Origin: Glaciecola siphonariae
GTDB taxonomy: Bacteria > Pseudomonadota > Gammaproteobacteria > Enterobacterales > Alteromonadaceae
DNA: 64,000 bases
Direction of reading: 5' to 3'
Assembly (NCBI RefSeq): GCF_042652645.1
Contig: NZ_JBHSGU010000002.1
Location: 1,550,001 to 1,614,000, forward strand
The notes below the pieces were generated by a model, which saw only the letters and a list, made by a program, of their open reading frames with translations, did no database searches and was not told the DNA's origin. This document shows, one piece after another, positions 10,022-18,991 of the stretch. The translations under genes were made by a program, and so were the position numbers. Numbering within the stretch: the first letter of the stretch is position 1; each line of letters starts with the position of its first letter.

Positions 10022-10713
10022 AACTCTCGTTTGTGCAAAAAGCCCAAATTGCCCTGTCGAAAAAGAAACGCCTCTTGGTTCTAGGTGACTCTCACGCCAG
10101 TATCTTCAGCGAGAAAGGCTTTCAGCGGCTCTGTGATAGCCAGTATCGGTGTTACGTTGAGTCAGTGGGCGGAGCGACTATTTCAGGCCTCACCAACCCT
10201 AATTCAAAAACCAACGCGCTAGCGTCATTCAAGCAAAGCTACGAGCAGATAAAACCTGATGTTGTGATAACGCAGATTGGGGAAGTAGATACCGGCTTTG
10301 TAATTTGGTATCGCGCACAAAAATACAATGCACCGGTCACAGAAATGTTAAACAAAGCGCTTAATAACTACCGAGAGCTATTAAGCACTTTTAGAGGAAA
10401 AGACAAGACTATTGCCATCAGTGCGCCGCTGCCGACTATTCGCGACAAACAAGATTGGGGGGAAATTGCGAATGCACGAAAAGAGGTGAGTGCAACACAA
10501 GCACAAAGAACGGAGTTGACCTTACAGTTCAATCAGGCTGTTAATAAGATATGCGGTGATGTTGGCGTTGAATTTATTAATCTAGATGACGATTCTCTTG
10601 GCCCAAACGGGGTAGTAGCAGACTATCTGATAAACAGCGATAAAAACGACCACCATTACGATAAGGCCAGTTACCTGCCATTGCTTATTAAACATTTAAA
10701 CGGAGTATTATGA
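10018..10713 (+). CDS. SGNH/GDSL-type hydrolase-like protein
   Basis: A 231-residue protein with LLVLGDSHASIF near residue 20, the block I GDSH motif with candidate nucleophile serine. A C-terminal DKNDHHYDKASY segment resembles the block V Asp-x-x-His. Block III is less clear (ITQIGEVDTGF near residue 86). Members of this fold in polysaccharide loci often remove or add acyl groups. No signal peptide is present, so it may be cytoplasmic. It is coupled by 4-bp overlaps to both the flippase and the sulfotransferase, which suggests late tailoring of the repeat unit (inference). Confidence 0.7.
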   Translation: MKLSFVQKAQIALSKKKRLLVLGDSHASIFSEKGFQRLCDSQYRCYVESVGGATISGLTNPNSKTNALASFKQSYEQIKPDVVITQIGEVDTGFVIWYRAQKYNAPVTEMLNKALNNYRELLSTFRGKDKTIAISAPLPTIRDKQDWGEIANARKEVSATQAQRTELTLQFNQAVNKICGDVGVEFINLDDDSLGPNGVVADYLINSDKNDHHYDKASYLPLLIKHLNGVL

Positions 10714-11468
10714 AAAAGCTGTTAATTCGTCTACTGCCAACCCATTGCTACTTAATGCTCAGGTGGTACGACTTTAAGTTAAACCGTAAAAACAGTTTTA
10801 ACAAAATACAGGCACTGAGAAGCGTTGACGATGAAAGTACCGGCGGCTATTTGCCTTTTGATAAAGCCAAAGCCATATTTGTCCATATTCCTAAATGTGC
10901 AGGCATATCCGTAAATAAGGCCTTATTTGGCAGTATTGCTGGCGGCCATACCACGCTTGACCAATACATCAATGTGTTTCCTCCCGCACAATTTCAGTCT
11001 TATTTTCGTTTTAGCTTTGTTAGAAACCCATGGGATCGTGTTGTATCAGCATATTGTTTTCTACAAAAAGGTGGAATTAATAAATGGGATGCCGACTTTT
11101 ACGAAAAAGAAATAAAGCCATTCGGCAGTTTTGAGGACTTCGTAAAGGGTTGGTTAAAGCCTGAGAACTTGACCAAGCATCATCACTTTAAACCGCAGTA
11201 CCTTTATCTTATCGACAAATACGATAAAGTCACCGTTGACTATATTGCTTACTTTGAAAACATCGAAGAAGACTTCAAAACCATTGCCAAGCGGATAGGG
11301 GTGAAGAATACTCTTGCAAAAAATAACGCGGTTAATCGAGCTGACTACCGCAGTTTTTATAATGACGAAACGCGCGAAATAGTTGCTGAGGTTTATAAAA
11401 AGGACATCGCTCTATTTCATTACAATTTTGCGGGCGTTGAGTCCACGGTTCGCAAACTCAAACTATGA
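10710..11468 (+). CDS. Sulfotransferase family 2 protein
   Basis: A 252-residue PAPS-dependent sulfotransferase candidate. The 5'-phosphosulfate loop is visible as AIFVHIPKCAGISVNKALFG near residue 53, and the 3'-phosphate site as FVRNPWDRVVSAY near residue 105, both characteristic of the Sulfotransfer_2 family. It would transfer sulfate to a hydroxyl of the glycan. It is the last gene of the left + strand operon, coupled to the SGNH gene by a 4-bp overlap. It faces a converging gene across 92 bp. Confidence 0.85.
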   Translation: MKKLLIRLLPTHCYLMLRWYDFKLNRKNSFNKIQALRSVDDESTGGYLPFDKAKAIFVHIPKCAGISVNKALFGSIAGGHTTLDQYINVFPPAQFQSYFRFSFVRNPWDRVVSAYCFLQKGGINKWDADFYEKEIKPFGSFEDFVKGWLKPENLTKHHHFKPQYLYLIDKYDKVTVDYIAYFENIEEDFKTIAKRIGVKNTLAKNNAVNRADYRSFYNDETREIVAEVYKKDIALFHYNFAGVESTVRKLKL

Positions 11469-11560
11469 CCGGCACATGGTGTTGGTGTCACGCTTACAGT
11501 CTGAGTATTAAAAAGGGCGATATTCCCCATTTTATATAACACCAGGATTGACTGAACCCG

Positions 11561-12574
11561 CTAAAAACTAAAACTGAAAATACGCTTTATACAACTGACG
11601 ACATAGGTTTTGTAATAACTCGGCGTGAAAGGTTTAAGCTTTATAGCTTTAGCATAGGTTGACATCGCGCGGCGATAATCGCCAGACGCTTGATATAAGG
11701 CATAGCCCAATTCCCAAAAGAGCTCTTTTGATACCTGATGCTTATATACCTTCAACTCTCGTTTATTTAAATCTACTAAATCGACTAATGCGTTTTTAGC
11801 CGTCATTAAACGTTCGAGCGCTTCTATGCGCCTTTCATAATTGTCAGAATCTTTGTTTGTGTCAGAAATATTGGCATCATGCACGTAGTATCGAACGTGG
11901 ATTTGGTCAATAAACCCCATATTAAAACCACTTTTGAGCGCCATGATAATAAATAACCTATCTTCTCCAACCCTAAAGTTGGGAATGAGGTGTTTATCAA
12001 GAACGGTCTTTCTTAACACAGAATTTTGCAGACCATTGTCGAGTCCTGTCGTTAATTGCAGCAAAATTGCCTCTGAAGAGTCTAGCAGATAAACACCGTT
12101 TTCGGTTTTTCGGGCGATTGAGAAGAGCTTATTTGGCGCATCTGATGTGTAAAAAGTGCTGCGCTGTAGACATTCCTTGGTATCAAAATGATAGCGCTCG
12201 CAAGCCCCGTATATCCAACTTAGCTGAGGGTGCGCCTGCAGCGCTTGAACGCAGTTTTGAAGGTGGAAGGAATACCAGAAGTCGTCGCTATCAAAAAAAG
12301 CAACAAATTCTCCTTTTGCCGCGTTTATACCGGCATTACGTGCAGCCGCTGGGCCTTGATTAGTCTGTTCAAGTATAACAATAGGCTGTGTAATATCTTT
12401 GACCAAGTCTGCAAGAAGGCTCAAGGAGTCGTCAGAGCTACCATCATCAACAATAATTAGCTCCCAGTTCGTATATTGTTGACCACAAATTGAATCTATA
12501 GCCTGAGCGAGAAATCGTGCTCGGTTATAGATGGGCATGATAATGCTCACTAGACCATTGATACACTTACTCAC
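11561..12574 (-). CDS. Glycosyltransferase family 2
   Basis: A 337-residue GT-A enzyme. VSIIMPIYNRARFLAQAIDS and ELIIVDDGSSDDS in the first 55 residues and the FFDSDDFW metal-binding motif near residue 97 give a confident family 2 call. The C-terminal 100 residues are helical, with GYALYQASGDYRRAMSTYAK resembling a short TPR-like stretch. It is the last gene of a - strand block and overlaps the upstream GT4 gene by 4 bp. Acceptor and donor are unknown. Confidence 0.85.
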   Translation of the reverse strand: MSKCINGLVSIIMPIYNRARFLAQAIDSICGQQYTNWELIIVDDGSSDDSLSLLADLVKDITQPIVILEQTNQGPAAARNAGINAAKGEFVAFFDSDDFWYSFHLQNCVQALQAHPQLSWIYGACERYHFDTKECLQRSTFYTSDAPNKLFSIARKTENGVYLLDSSEAILLQLTTGLDNGLQNSVLRKTVLDKHLIPNFRVGEDRLFIIMALKSGFNMGFIDQIHVRYYVHDANISDTNKDSDNYERRIEALERLMTAKNALVDLVDLNKRELKVYKHQVSKELFWELGYALYQASGDYRRAMSTYAKAIKLKPFTPSYYKTYVVSCIKRIFSFSF

Positions 12575-13665
12575 GTCAGACTCTTATAGGTTTGCTCAAA
12601 CTTTGTTACAAAGCTTTCTAGGCCAAAGTGCTCAACCACCCGCTTGCGAGCATTATTTGCTAGGTAACTACGTTTGCTTTCATCATCAATGAGGCTAGCA
12701 ACGGCCTGTGCCAGCTGTGATGGGTCGTGCGCATTTACTAGCAAGCCAGATTCTGAGTCTACAATTGCCTCTGGAATGCCGTTGACACGCGTACTCACAA
12801 TCGCTTTTTGCATCGCCATTGCCTCTAATATCGCAATCGGAAAGGCCTCCTGATGTGATGCACAAACAACGATATCGAGTTCATCCAAAAGTTTTAGTAC
12901 ATCAGGTACTTGACCATGAAAGGTCATAGAGGATTGCAAGCCAGCTTCCGTGCATTTTTGTTTTAAGTAGGGCTCTCGGGGTGCTTCTAATATGTCGCCA
13001 CCGATAATATGAAAATGAAGGTGCGTATAATTGCTAACTAAAATAGCGGCCATCTCAATAAATTCGTCATGGCCTTTTCTTTTTTGCAAGTTCGCCACAA
13101 TACCGACATGCAAGGACTCGCGCACTTTTTTTGTGCTTGGCGAGAAACGCGAAACATCAACGCCATTGTGAATCACCTCACACGATGCATTTGGCGCTAA
13201 TGTGACCAAGTGCTTGGTGATGTCTGACTGAAGGTCTTGGGAACAAAATACGTAGCGGTCTGAACGCGGCATCCCCCTTAGCAACCAAGTAAGCTGACCT
13301 AAGGTAAAAGGAAAATGAAAATGAGAAAGCAACTTCACGCCTGCCAACTTCGCTGCTATTGCAACTGCCCTCGTGCAATAAGGGTCGGCGGTATGAATAA
13401 TATCGATTCCTTGCGCCTTTAAAAATTTATACCATTGAAAAGTCTGGCTAAGAGTACTTAATGCGGTCGATAAACCGGGTTGCTCTAAAGGAAGCAAAAA
13501 AGATGCAATGTTGTTGTTTTGAGCCCAGCTGATGAGGTCACCGTGTTCTGGGCAAACGAGCGCGCTGGTAAAGTCTGCCTTACCTAAGCCCTGCATGAGC
13601 ATTTGTGATACGCGCTCGGCACCACCAATTTTGGCCACACTATGCACAAACGCTATCTTAATCAT
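12571..13665 (-). CDS. Glycosyltransferase family 4
   Basis: A 364-residue GT-B transferase. The N-terminus has IAFVHSVAKIGGAERVSQML, the usual acceptor-side GGAE motif. The C-terminal domain has VGIVANLQKRKGHDEFIE and the E-x7-E element in SHQEAFPIAILEAMAM near residue 273. It overlaps the downstream family 2 transferase by 4 bp and the upstream beta-helix gene by 8 bp, so the three are translated from one message. It should extend the same glycan as its neighbours. Confidence 0.87.
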   Translation of the reverse strand: MIKIAFVHSVAKIGGAERVSQMLMQGLGKADFTSALVCPEHGDLISWAQNNNIASFLLPLEQPGLSTALSTLSQTFQWYKFLKAQGIDIIHTADPYCTRAVAIAAKLAGVKLLSHFHFPFTLGQLTWLLRGMPRSDRYVFCSQDLQSDITKHLVTLAPNASCEVIHNGVDVSRFSPSTKKVRESLHVGIVANLQKRKGHDEFIEMAAILVSNYTHLHFHIIGGDILEAPREPYLKQKCTEAGLQSSMTFHGQVPDVLKLLDELDIVVCASHQEAFPIAILEAMAMQKAIVSTRVNGIPEAIVDSESGLLVNAHDPSQLAQAVASLIDDESKRSYLANNARKRVVEHFGLESFVTKFEQTYKSLT

Positions 13666-14944
13666 GCTTATCGCTTCCCTTCATAGGATGAGCCAAATGT
13701 TCGATATGATGGTCTCGTATTATACGTTCTAGCTGGTCAAAAAACACTAGTGAATCTAGGTCATCACTATTATCAATCAGTCGCGCATTGCCGCCGTTTC
13801 TAGAGCGAATTGCGCGATTAGTAAAGTTGTCTTTTATTACTGCATTGCGCGTTTCCTTGAAGCGATATTCAATAGCATTACGATAACTGTGCTGCATAAA
13901 TACATAGTTATTTTCAACACGCGTATTGGGGCTGGCCTCAAGAATAATTCCGGTATCTGCAAACGGGTCACCATTGTTAGTGTGATAAATCACATTGCCG
14001 CTGATTACGCCGCCCTCACTAAAATACTCAAGCGTATCGGTATCTCTATTTTTTAGCTTCATGCCAAAGCCGATGGAGCGGTCGTTATCAATAAATATAT
14101 TGTTGGTTACTTTGTTATCTGAGGCATTTATCCAAAAGTGCACGGCATGTTGCGCAATGCGTCCGCCGGGACTCGCTATGTCTTTAAAAATATTGTTCTG
14201 TACGCGCCAGCCTTTTGCGCCCAGAGCATCTATGCCTCCTGTGTAGTAATAAGGAGCGATGCCGCGGGTGTATTGAAATATACAGTGTTCTACCAAGCCA
14301 TCGTGTGAAATATTGTTAGGCCGTGATGCTTGGTCATAGCTGACTTTCAGCAGTTGCTCAAAACTATCCTGTAATATGCAATTTCTTATTATTGGCTTAC
14401 TCGCCTGATTTTCTGCCGCAATCTGAATAAGATGATTAGGCGCATCACTTAAAGTGATTCCATCTAATACAAAGCCGCTAGCCCTGACCTCTAATACGTT
14501 TTGCACTCCCGAGGTACGGCGCATACCGCGGCTTCTAATGATTGTCGTATAAGGATTCTGTGACACCGACAACAGCATGATATTGTCGGACAGTACGCGC
14601 AAGGTTTGATTGATGTGGTACTCGCCGTCGTGTAAATAAATAGCGGTGCTGCCACCACGCTTGTTTGCGTTAGCAAGTGCTGCTAACAAGCTTTTACTGC
14701 TGTCGACTCGCTCAATGTAAAAATCATCAGGCACGGGCAGTTGCTCTGACATAAACTTTTTAAGCACAGTTGTTGGCGTTTTAACAGAAGAGCCTTGTGA
14801 GGAAAATGAGTCTATAAGACTAGGGCTTAAAAAAGCGCGAGCCTCATCGCTGTTCAGCAAAAAGGTAGCAAGCAATACGCAAAGCAAAATGCACGCGCCT
14901 AAACCGAGCAACAAGCGCCTTACATGTGCATTTACCTTTTGCAT
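13658..14944 (-). CDS. Exported right-handed parallel beta-helix protein
   Basis: A 428-residue protein with one N-terminal hydrophobic segment (LLLGLGACILLCVLLATFLL, about residues 10-30) acting as an uncleaved anchor or signal. The remainder has the rung-like pattern of a right-handed parallel beta-helix, with repeated short strands ending in N: IRNCILQDS, VEHCIFQYT, VQNNIFKDI, VTNNIFIDND, ISGNVIYHT, VENNYVFMQ. This fold is used by polysaccharide lyases and C5-epimerases. Catalytic residues cannot be assigned by eye. Position inside the exopolysaccharide locus suggests periplasmic modification or turnover of the glycan. The upstream partner is a transglutaminase-like protein 3 bp away. Confidence 0.75.
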   Translation of the reverse strand: MQKVNAHVRRLLLGLGACILLCVLLATFLLNSDEARAFLSPSLIDSFSSQGSSVKTPTTVLKKFMSEQLPVPDDFYIERVDSSKSLLAALANANKRGGSTAIYLHDGEYHINQTLRVLSDNIMLLSVSQNPYTTIIRSRGMRRTSGVQNVLEVRASGFVLDGITLSDAPNHLIQIAAENQASKPIIRNCILQDSFEQLLKVSYDQASRPNNISHDGLVEHCIFQYTRGIAPYYYTGGIDALGAKGWRVQNNIFKDIASPGGRIAQHAVHFWINASDNKVTNNIFIDNDRSIGFGMKLKNRDTDTLEYFSEGGVISGNVIYHTNNGDPFADTGIILEASPNTRVENNYVFMQHSYRNAIEYRFKETRNAVIKDNFTNRAIRSRNGGNARLIDNSDDLDSLVFFDQLERIIRDHHIEHLAHPMKGSDKHD

Positions 14945-14947
14945 ATA

Positions 14948-15808
14948 TCAAGTTCCATTTGCGCCATCTCGCCTTTGCTTTGTGCGCGTGGGTTTAATCA
15001 ATAACGCAACTATTATCAGAAAGATGGGGACTATCCAAATCAACCCATACGAGATTTTTTCAAAATAATACTTGTTGCTTATAAAGTGCTCAGGCCCCCT
15101 CCACAGTTTAAAGGGCTGGGTGAAGGCGCGTTGAAAAAACGCCTTGTCGTAGTCTTTATAGCCCGCTTCAACATAAAGCTGACTCGCGCTGTCTGCATTA
15201 TCTGCTAATTCATGTGCGGCATAGGGCAAAACAACACCAAAATCCGGGTCGAATATGTAGGTTTTGTCTGCAAAATCGGCAGTCACCAATACATGCCCGG
15301 GCACCGTTACCATACTGGCCTCTATCCCATTATTTTCTAGAAGAGTTGTCATCAGCATAGACACCTCACCGCAAATGCCAATGCCGCGCTCCATGCTTTT
15401 TTCAGGCGTGACAAAGTGGTAACGCTCAAACTCAGGGATCCCCGAAAATCGCCCTACAACGTGCAAAATCCAATTTTCCCATATCGGTACAAGCTGATTA
15501 AATTTAGCGGGCTCATATCTTTCCCAATGTATATGCGCGGTTCCCTTTGCGATTACCGCGGCAAGTCGTTTTGCATATGCCAAGTCATCTTCTTGGGGCT
15601 TTCTCTCTACAGCTTGTCGATACTCTTCTAAGGATAAGCTGATGTCACCTTCGCCAAACCTAAGTTCATCTGAAAAAAACACCGGTGGTCGCAGAGACTG
15701 GGTCAATCCATATAGATTCACAAGCAATATTACACATGCTAGCGCAATACAAAAAAAACAAGCGATTCGCCGAAAAGTTTGCAGCATCAATGAACAACCT
15801 ATCGTCAT
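14948..15808 (-). CDS. Membrane-anchored transglutaminase-like protein
   Basis: A 286-residue protein with a hydrophobic segment near residues 12-35 and another near 255-275. Between them lies a transglutaminase-like core with an apparent Cys-His-Asp triad: GIGICGEVS near residue 148, VPGHVLV near residue 171, and FDPDFG near residue 186. The core probably faces the periplasm. Bacterial members of this superfamily include cysteine proteases and other acyl-transfer enzymes; a role in this locus is not established. Met8 at 15787 is a possible alternative start. It is the first gene of the - strand block and is divergent from the gene at 15960. Confidence 0.7.
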   Translation of the reverse strand: MTIGCSLMLQTFRRIACFFCIALACVILLVNLYGLTQSLRPPVFFSDELRFGEGDISLSLEEYRQAVERKPQEDDLAYAKRLAAVIAKGTAHIHWERYEPAKFNQLVPIWENWILHVVGRFSGIPEFERYHFVTPEKSMERGIGICGEVSMLMTTLLENNGIEASMVTVPGHVLVTADFADKTYIFDPDFGVVLPYAAHELADNADSASQLYVEAGYKDYDKAFFQRAFTQPFKLWRGPEHFISNKYYFEKISYGLIWIVPIFLIIVALLIKPTRTKQRRDGANGT

Positions 15809-15959
15809 CTAAAAATATATATCGTATAGAGGTCAATAATAACGCAAAACGCACGCCTTGAGTACGCAAGTGCTTTTAATCATTTACTGCATGAATTTAT
15901 CCGAGCAATTGTGTAGTCTTACATTACCGATTAATTAAGCTATCAAGGCATCCTTTCTT

Positions 15960-17165
15960 TTGGCCAACATACTGTTTATCGCGCAGCGAGTTCCTTTTCC
16001 GCCGAATAAAGGCGAAAAGCTGCGCTCATATCATCAAATCGAGTATTTGTGCCGAATAGGTCATCATGTAACCGTATTCTCCCCTGTCGAATCGGATACA
16101 GATGAGGAGTTCGCGAATCAACTGTCTGATAAATTAGGTGTCACTGTTGTTACAAAACCTTTGGCGCACAAGTTTGTGCGATTTGCCGCCGCCCTTTTGA
16201 CTGGGCGCGCCATTAGCGAGGCAAACTTCTTCTCTCGCGCCTTGTTTGCACAAATATGCTTGCACGCTCATCAAGCCGACCTTATCTTTTGTTCAGCCTC
16301 ATCCTTAGCCAAATATGTCTTTGATCTTAATTTAGAGGCAAACTACGACAAAAAGCCATTGTTGCTTATGGACTTTATGGACGTTGATTCAGACAAGTGG
16401 CAGCAATACGCTCATTCAGCGTCGTGGCCCATGACTCTAATCTACAAACGGGAACAAAGGCTGATCAAAGCGCTTGAAGCACAATCAGTCGCTTATTTTG
16501 ACGCCGCTTTTTTAATTGCTCGGGCCGAATACGAACTGTTTCAAACGCACGTGTGCAAGTGCGACAATCTTCACATTCTGGGCAACGGCATAGATCAAAA
16601 TGAGTTTAAACCTCACATCCAAGAAACTGAAAACGTCCATTTCTTATTTACCGGTGTGATGGACTATAAGCCAAACATTGACGCTGTGCTGTGGTTTGTA
16701 GAGAACTGCTGGCCCGCAATTTGCGAGCTAGTCCCCCATGCCCACTTCACCATCGCGGGCATGAATCCTGACGCAAAAATACAAGCCTTAGCAAAAGACA
16801 GTCGCATCGAAATTACCGGTTTTGTTGACGATATCATGCCATATTTTAACCGAGCACAAATTTTTGTTGCGCCGTTTCAAATAGCCAGAGGCGTGCAGAA
16901 CAAAGTATTGCAGGCAATGTCATGCGCTCTGCCTGTTGTTAGCAGCCCACTCGGTGCAGAGGGCATTGAAAGTCAGCACAATTACGATATTGTGATAGCC
17001 GATTCGCCGCAGGCCTTCATCAGTCATTGCATAGCCTTGGCTAACAACGCTGACTTAGCGGCAGATATCGGCAAACATGCCCATGAAACTATCCGTCAAC
17101 ATTATTCGTGGGAAAGCGTGTTGGCGCCATTAGAGCGAATTATTAAGAAGGGAACTAACGCTTGA
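15960..17165 (+). CDS. GT4 glycosyltransferase, XrtA-associated (Stp1-like)
   Basis: A 401-residue GT-B enzyme matching the first sugar transferase type of exosortase A loci. The start reads ANILFIAQRVPFPPNKGEKL, a conserved opening for that branch. Later come FLFTGVMDYKPNIDAVLWF near residue 222 and a C-terminal VLQAMSCALPVVSSPLG. The start codon is TTG; no better ATG precedes the conserved strand. The stop overlaps the acetyltransferase start by 4 bp. It should act early in glycan extension at the cytoplasmic membrane face. Confidence 0.87.
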   Translation: MANILFIAQRVPFPPNKGEKLRSYHQIEYLCRIGHHVTVFSPVESDTDEEFANQLSDKLGVTVVTKPLAHKFVRFAAALLTGRAISEANFFSRALFAQICLHAHQADLIFCSASSLAKYVFDLNLEANYDKKPLLLMDFMDVDSDKWQQYAHSASWPMTLIYKREQRLIKALEAQSVAYFDAAFLIARAEYELFQTHVCKCDNLHILGNGIDQNEFKPHIQETENVHFLFTGVMDYKPNIDAVLWFVENCWPAICELVPHAHFTIAGMNPDAKIQALAKDSRIEITGFVDDIMPYFNRAQIFVAPFQIARGVQNKVLQAMSCALPVVSSPLGAEGIESQHNYDIVIADSPQAFISHCIALANNADLAADIGKHAHETIRQHYSWESVLAPLERIIKKGTNA

Positions 17166-17740
17166 GACAAGTAATTAAAATAGTCCTGCAAAGTCTTGCT
17201 GCCCTAATTATGCTGCCGTTTACTCTCATATTCTTCCTGCTTGCGTTATTGGGTGGCAAAGATGAGGCAATTTCTAGCATGAGTCAATTGCTGTCGTTAT
17301 TGCCCGGTAAAATCGGCGCTTATCTTCGAGCGGGCTTTTATCGATTTACCTTAAAACAATTTCATCCGAGCGTATTTATTGGCTTTGGCACCGTTTTTTC
17401 CCAAGCAGACATAGAAATATCGGAAGGCGTATACATAGGACCGCAGTGCAATATTGGTCTGTGTTCAATTGGCAAAGATACTCTGATTGGCAGTGGCGTT
17501 CATATTATGAGCGGTAAAAAACAGCACAACTTTGACAATCCTGATGTCCCAATACGAGATCAGGGAGGTCACTTTGAAAAAATCACGATTGGCGAAAATT
17601 GTTGGTTAGGAAATTGCGCGCTTTTGATGGCTAGTGTAGGTGACCGATGTGTAGTTGCCGCCGGTGCTGTGGTTGCTCAGGAATTTGATGGTAATGTATT
17701 AATTGCTGGAAACCCTGGTCAGCAGTTAAAGACGCTTTGA
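17162..17740 (+). CDS. Hexapeptide-repeat acyltransferase
   Basis: A 192-residue protein with a hydrophobic N-terminus (residues 8-30) and a left-handed beta-helix of hexapeptide repeats through residues 70-185, for example IGPQCNIGL, IGKDTLIGSGVHI, IGENCWLGNCALL and VGDRCVVAAGAVV. This is the WbbJ/colanic acid acetyltransferase type, using acetyl-CoA to O-acetylate a sugar. His in KKQHNFDN near residue 120 is a candidate catalytic residue. It starts with TTG overlapping the previous stop. It converges with the next gene across 24 bp. Confidence 0.82.
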   Translation: MRQVIKIVLQSLAALIMLPFTLIFFLLALLGGKDEAISSMSQLLSLLPGKIGAYLRAGFYRFTLKQFHPSVFIGFGTVFSQADIEISEGVYIGPQCNIGLCSIGKDTLIGSGVHIMSGKKQHNFDNPDVPIRDQGGHFEKITIGENCWLGNCALLMASVGDRCVVAAGAVVAQEFDGNVLIAGNPGQQLKTL

Positions 17741-17764
17741 ACGCTGCCGGTGCATGATACTAGC

Positions 17765-18946
17765 TTATTGGCGGCCTTCGAATAAAGCCGTAGCTTTTTC
17801 CACATGCGCTCGCCAATCGAGCTCTTGGATAACGTGCTCCCTGCCCTTTTTACCCATTTCGACAAGTTGCTCAGGGTCACTTAAAAGCGTGTTGACTGTA
17901 TCTGCAATGTTTGCAGCATCGCTGCAATCAACCACCAATCCGCTTTGGCCAATGCGCATGGTTTCTTTAGTGCCGCCAGAGTCACCGGCAACCACGGCTT
18001 TCCCGCACGATTGAGCCTCAACCAACACCATTCCAAAACCCTCGATGTCGTTATCGATTGTTCTATTGGGTAAAATAAACAAGTCGCATTGCTGGTAACA
18101 GGCAATCATATCAGCATCCGAAATTTCGCTTAACAGTTGTACACTTGCTTCAAGCTTAAGGGTCTTCACTGAAGCCTCCAGTTCATTTTTGCATTCCCCG
18201 CTGCCGATTACTGCATAAAGAGCATCTGGATGGCGAGATAAAATCTGGGGCATGGCCTCTATCATCCTATCTTGGCCTTTGCGTTTTTGTAGACGCCCTA
18301 CCGTCAAAATAACGCGCTTATCGGTCCATCCCATTTTCGCTCTGAAATTAGCATCGAGCGCCGTAGGCACAAATTTTTCGCAGTCCACTCCCGGGTGCAA
18401 AATATTTAATTTATGAGCTGGTGCATAATTGAGGCGAGTAACGATATTGGCGCTGTTTTGGCTATTGCAAATAAGATAAGACGCGCGTTTACAGACTTGC
18501 TTAACCATTAAATTATGTTCACCACTTGTCGCAGCTGTTTCAACGTCTTCGCCATGAACATAACAGATATAATCAATACCGCTTAGTAGACTTAGCAAAT
18601 AAGCACTTACGCCTTCATGAATGACACGTCCGCAATGAATTTCAGTGATTTCATACTGTTTCACCAAGCGGCGCAGTTGCCAAACTGTGCGTATGTAAAA
18701 CTTTAAGCCCTGCCAGCTCTTCAGTCCCCACTCTGGGCAGCTCAGCGGCATTCTTAGTATTCGCATACTTGTTTGCGCATCATAGAGCGGCCCGTCGATA
18801 TGCTCGTTGGTAAGCACCACGACTTGCTCAGAGGGCAAGCGAGAATACAACTCCCAAAACCATCGACCGCTTCCCCCAGATGTAGGTGGGAAATTCTCGG
18901 TTAACAGCAAAATGCGTTTATTGCCCATTACGCGACCGCCTGTCAT
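17765..18946 (-). CDS. Glycosyltransferase family 4
   Basis: A 393-residue GT-B enzyme with RILLLTENFPPTSGGSGRWF at the N-terminus, LTVGRLQKRKGQDRMIEAMP near residue 215 and DIEGFGMVLVEAQSCGKAVV near residue 305 containing the E-x7-E pair. The first Met gives six extra residues before MGNKR (Met7 at 18928); neither start has a strong ribosome binding site. It is a single - strand gene 45 bp downstream of xrtA and is probably part of the xrtA operon. Sugar specificity is unknown. Confidence 0.86.
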   Translation of the reverse strand: MTGGRVMGNKRILLLTENFPPTSGGSGRWFWELYSRLPSEQVVVLTNEHIDGPLYDAQTSMRILRMPLSCPEWGLKSWQGLKFYIRTVWQLRRLVKQYEITEIHCGRVIHEGVSAYLLSLLSGIDYICYVHGEDVETAATSGEHNLMVKQVCKRASYLICNSQNSANIVTRLNYAPAHKLNILHPGVDCEKFVPTALDANFRAKMGWTDKRVILTVGRLQKRKGQDRMIEAMPQILSRHPDALYAVIGSGECKNELEASVKTLKLEASVQLLSEISDADMIACYQQCDLFILPNRTIDNDIEGFGMVLVEAQSCGKAVVAGDSGGTKETMRIGQSGLVVDCSDAANIADTVNTLLSDPEQLVEMGKKGREHVIQELDWRAHVEKATALFEGRQ

Positions 18947-18991
18947 ATGATTGCGCTTATTGAAAGATAATTTGGCATAAATAAAACACTG

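Noticed and set aside
11469..11560. Bidirectional terminator between converging genes
   Set aside because: Only a weak GGG/CCC pairing is present, with a long loop and no convincing stem.
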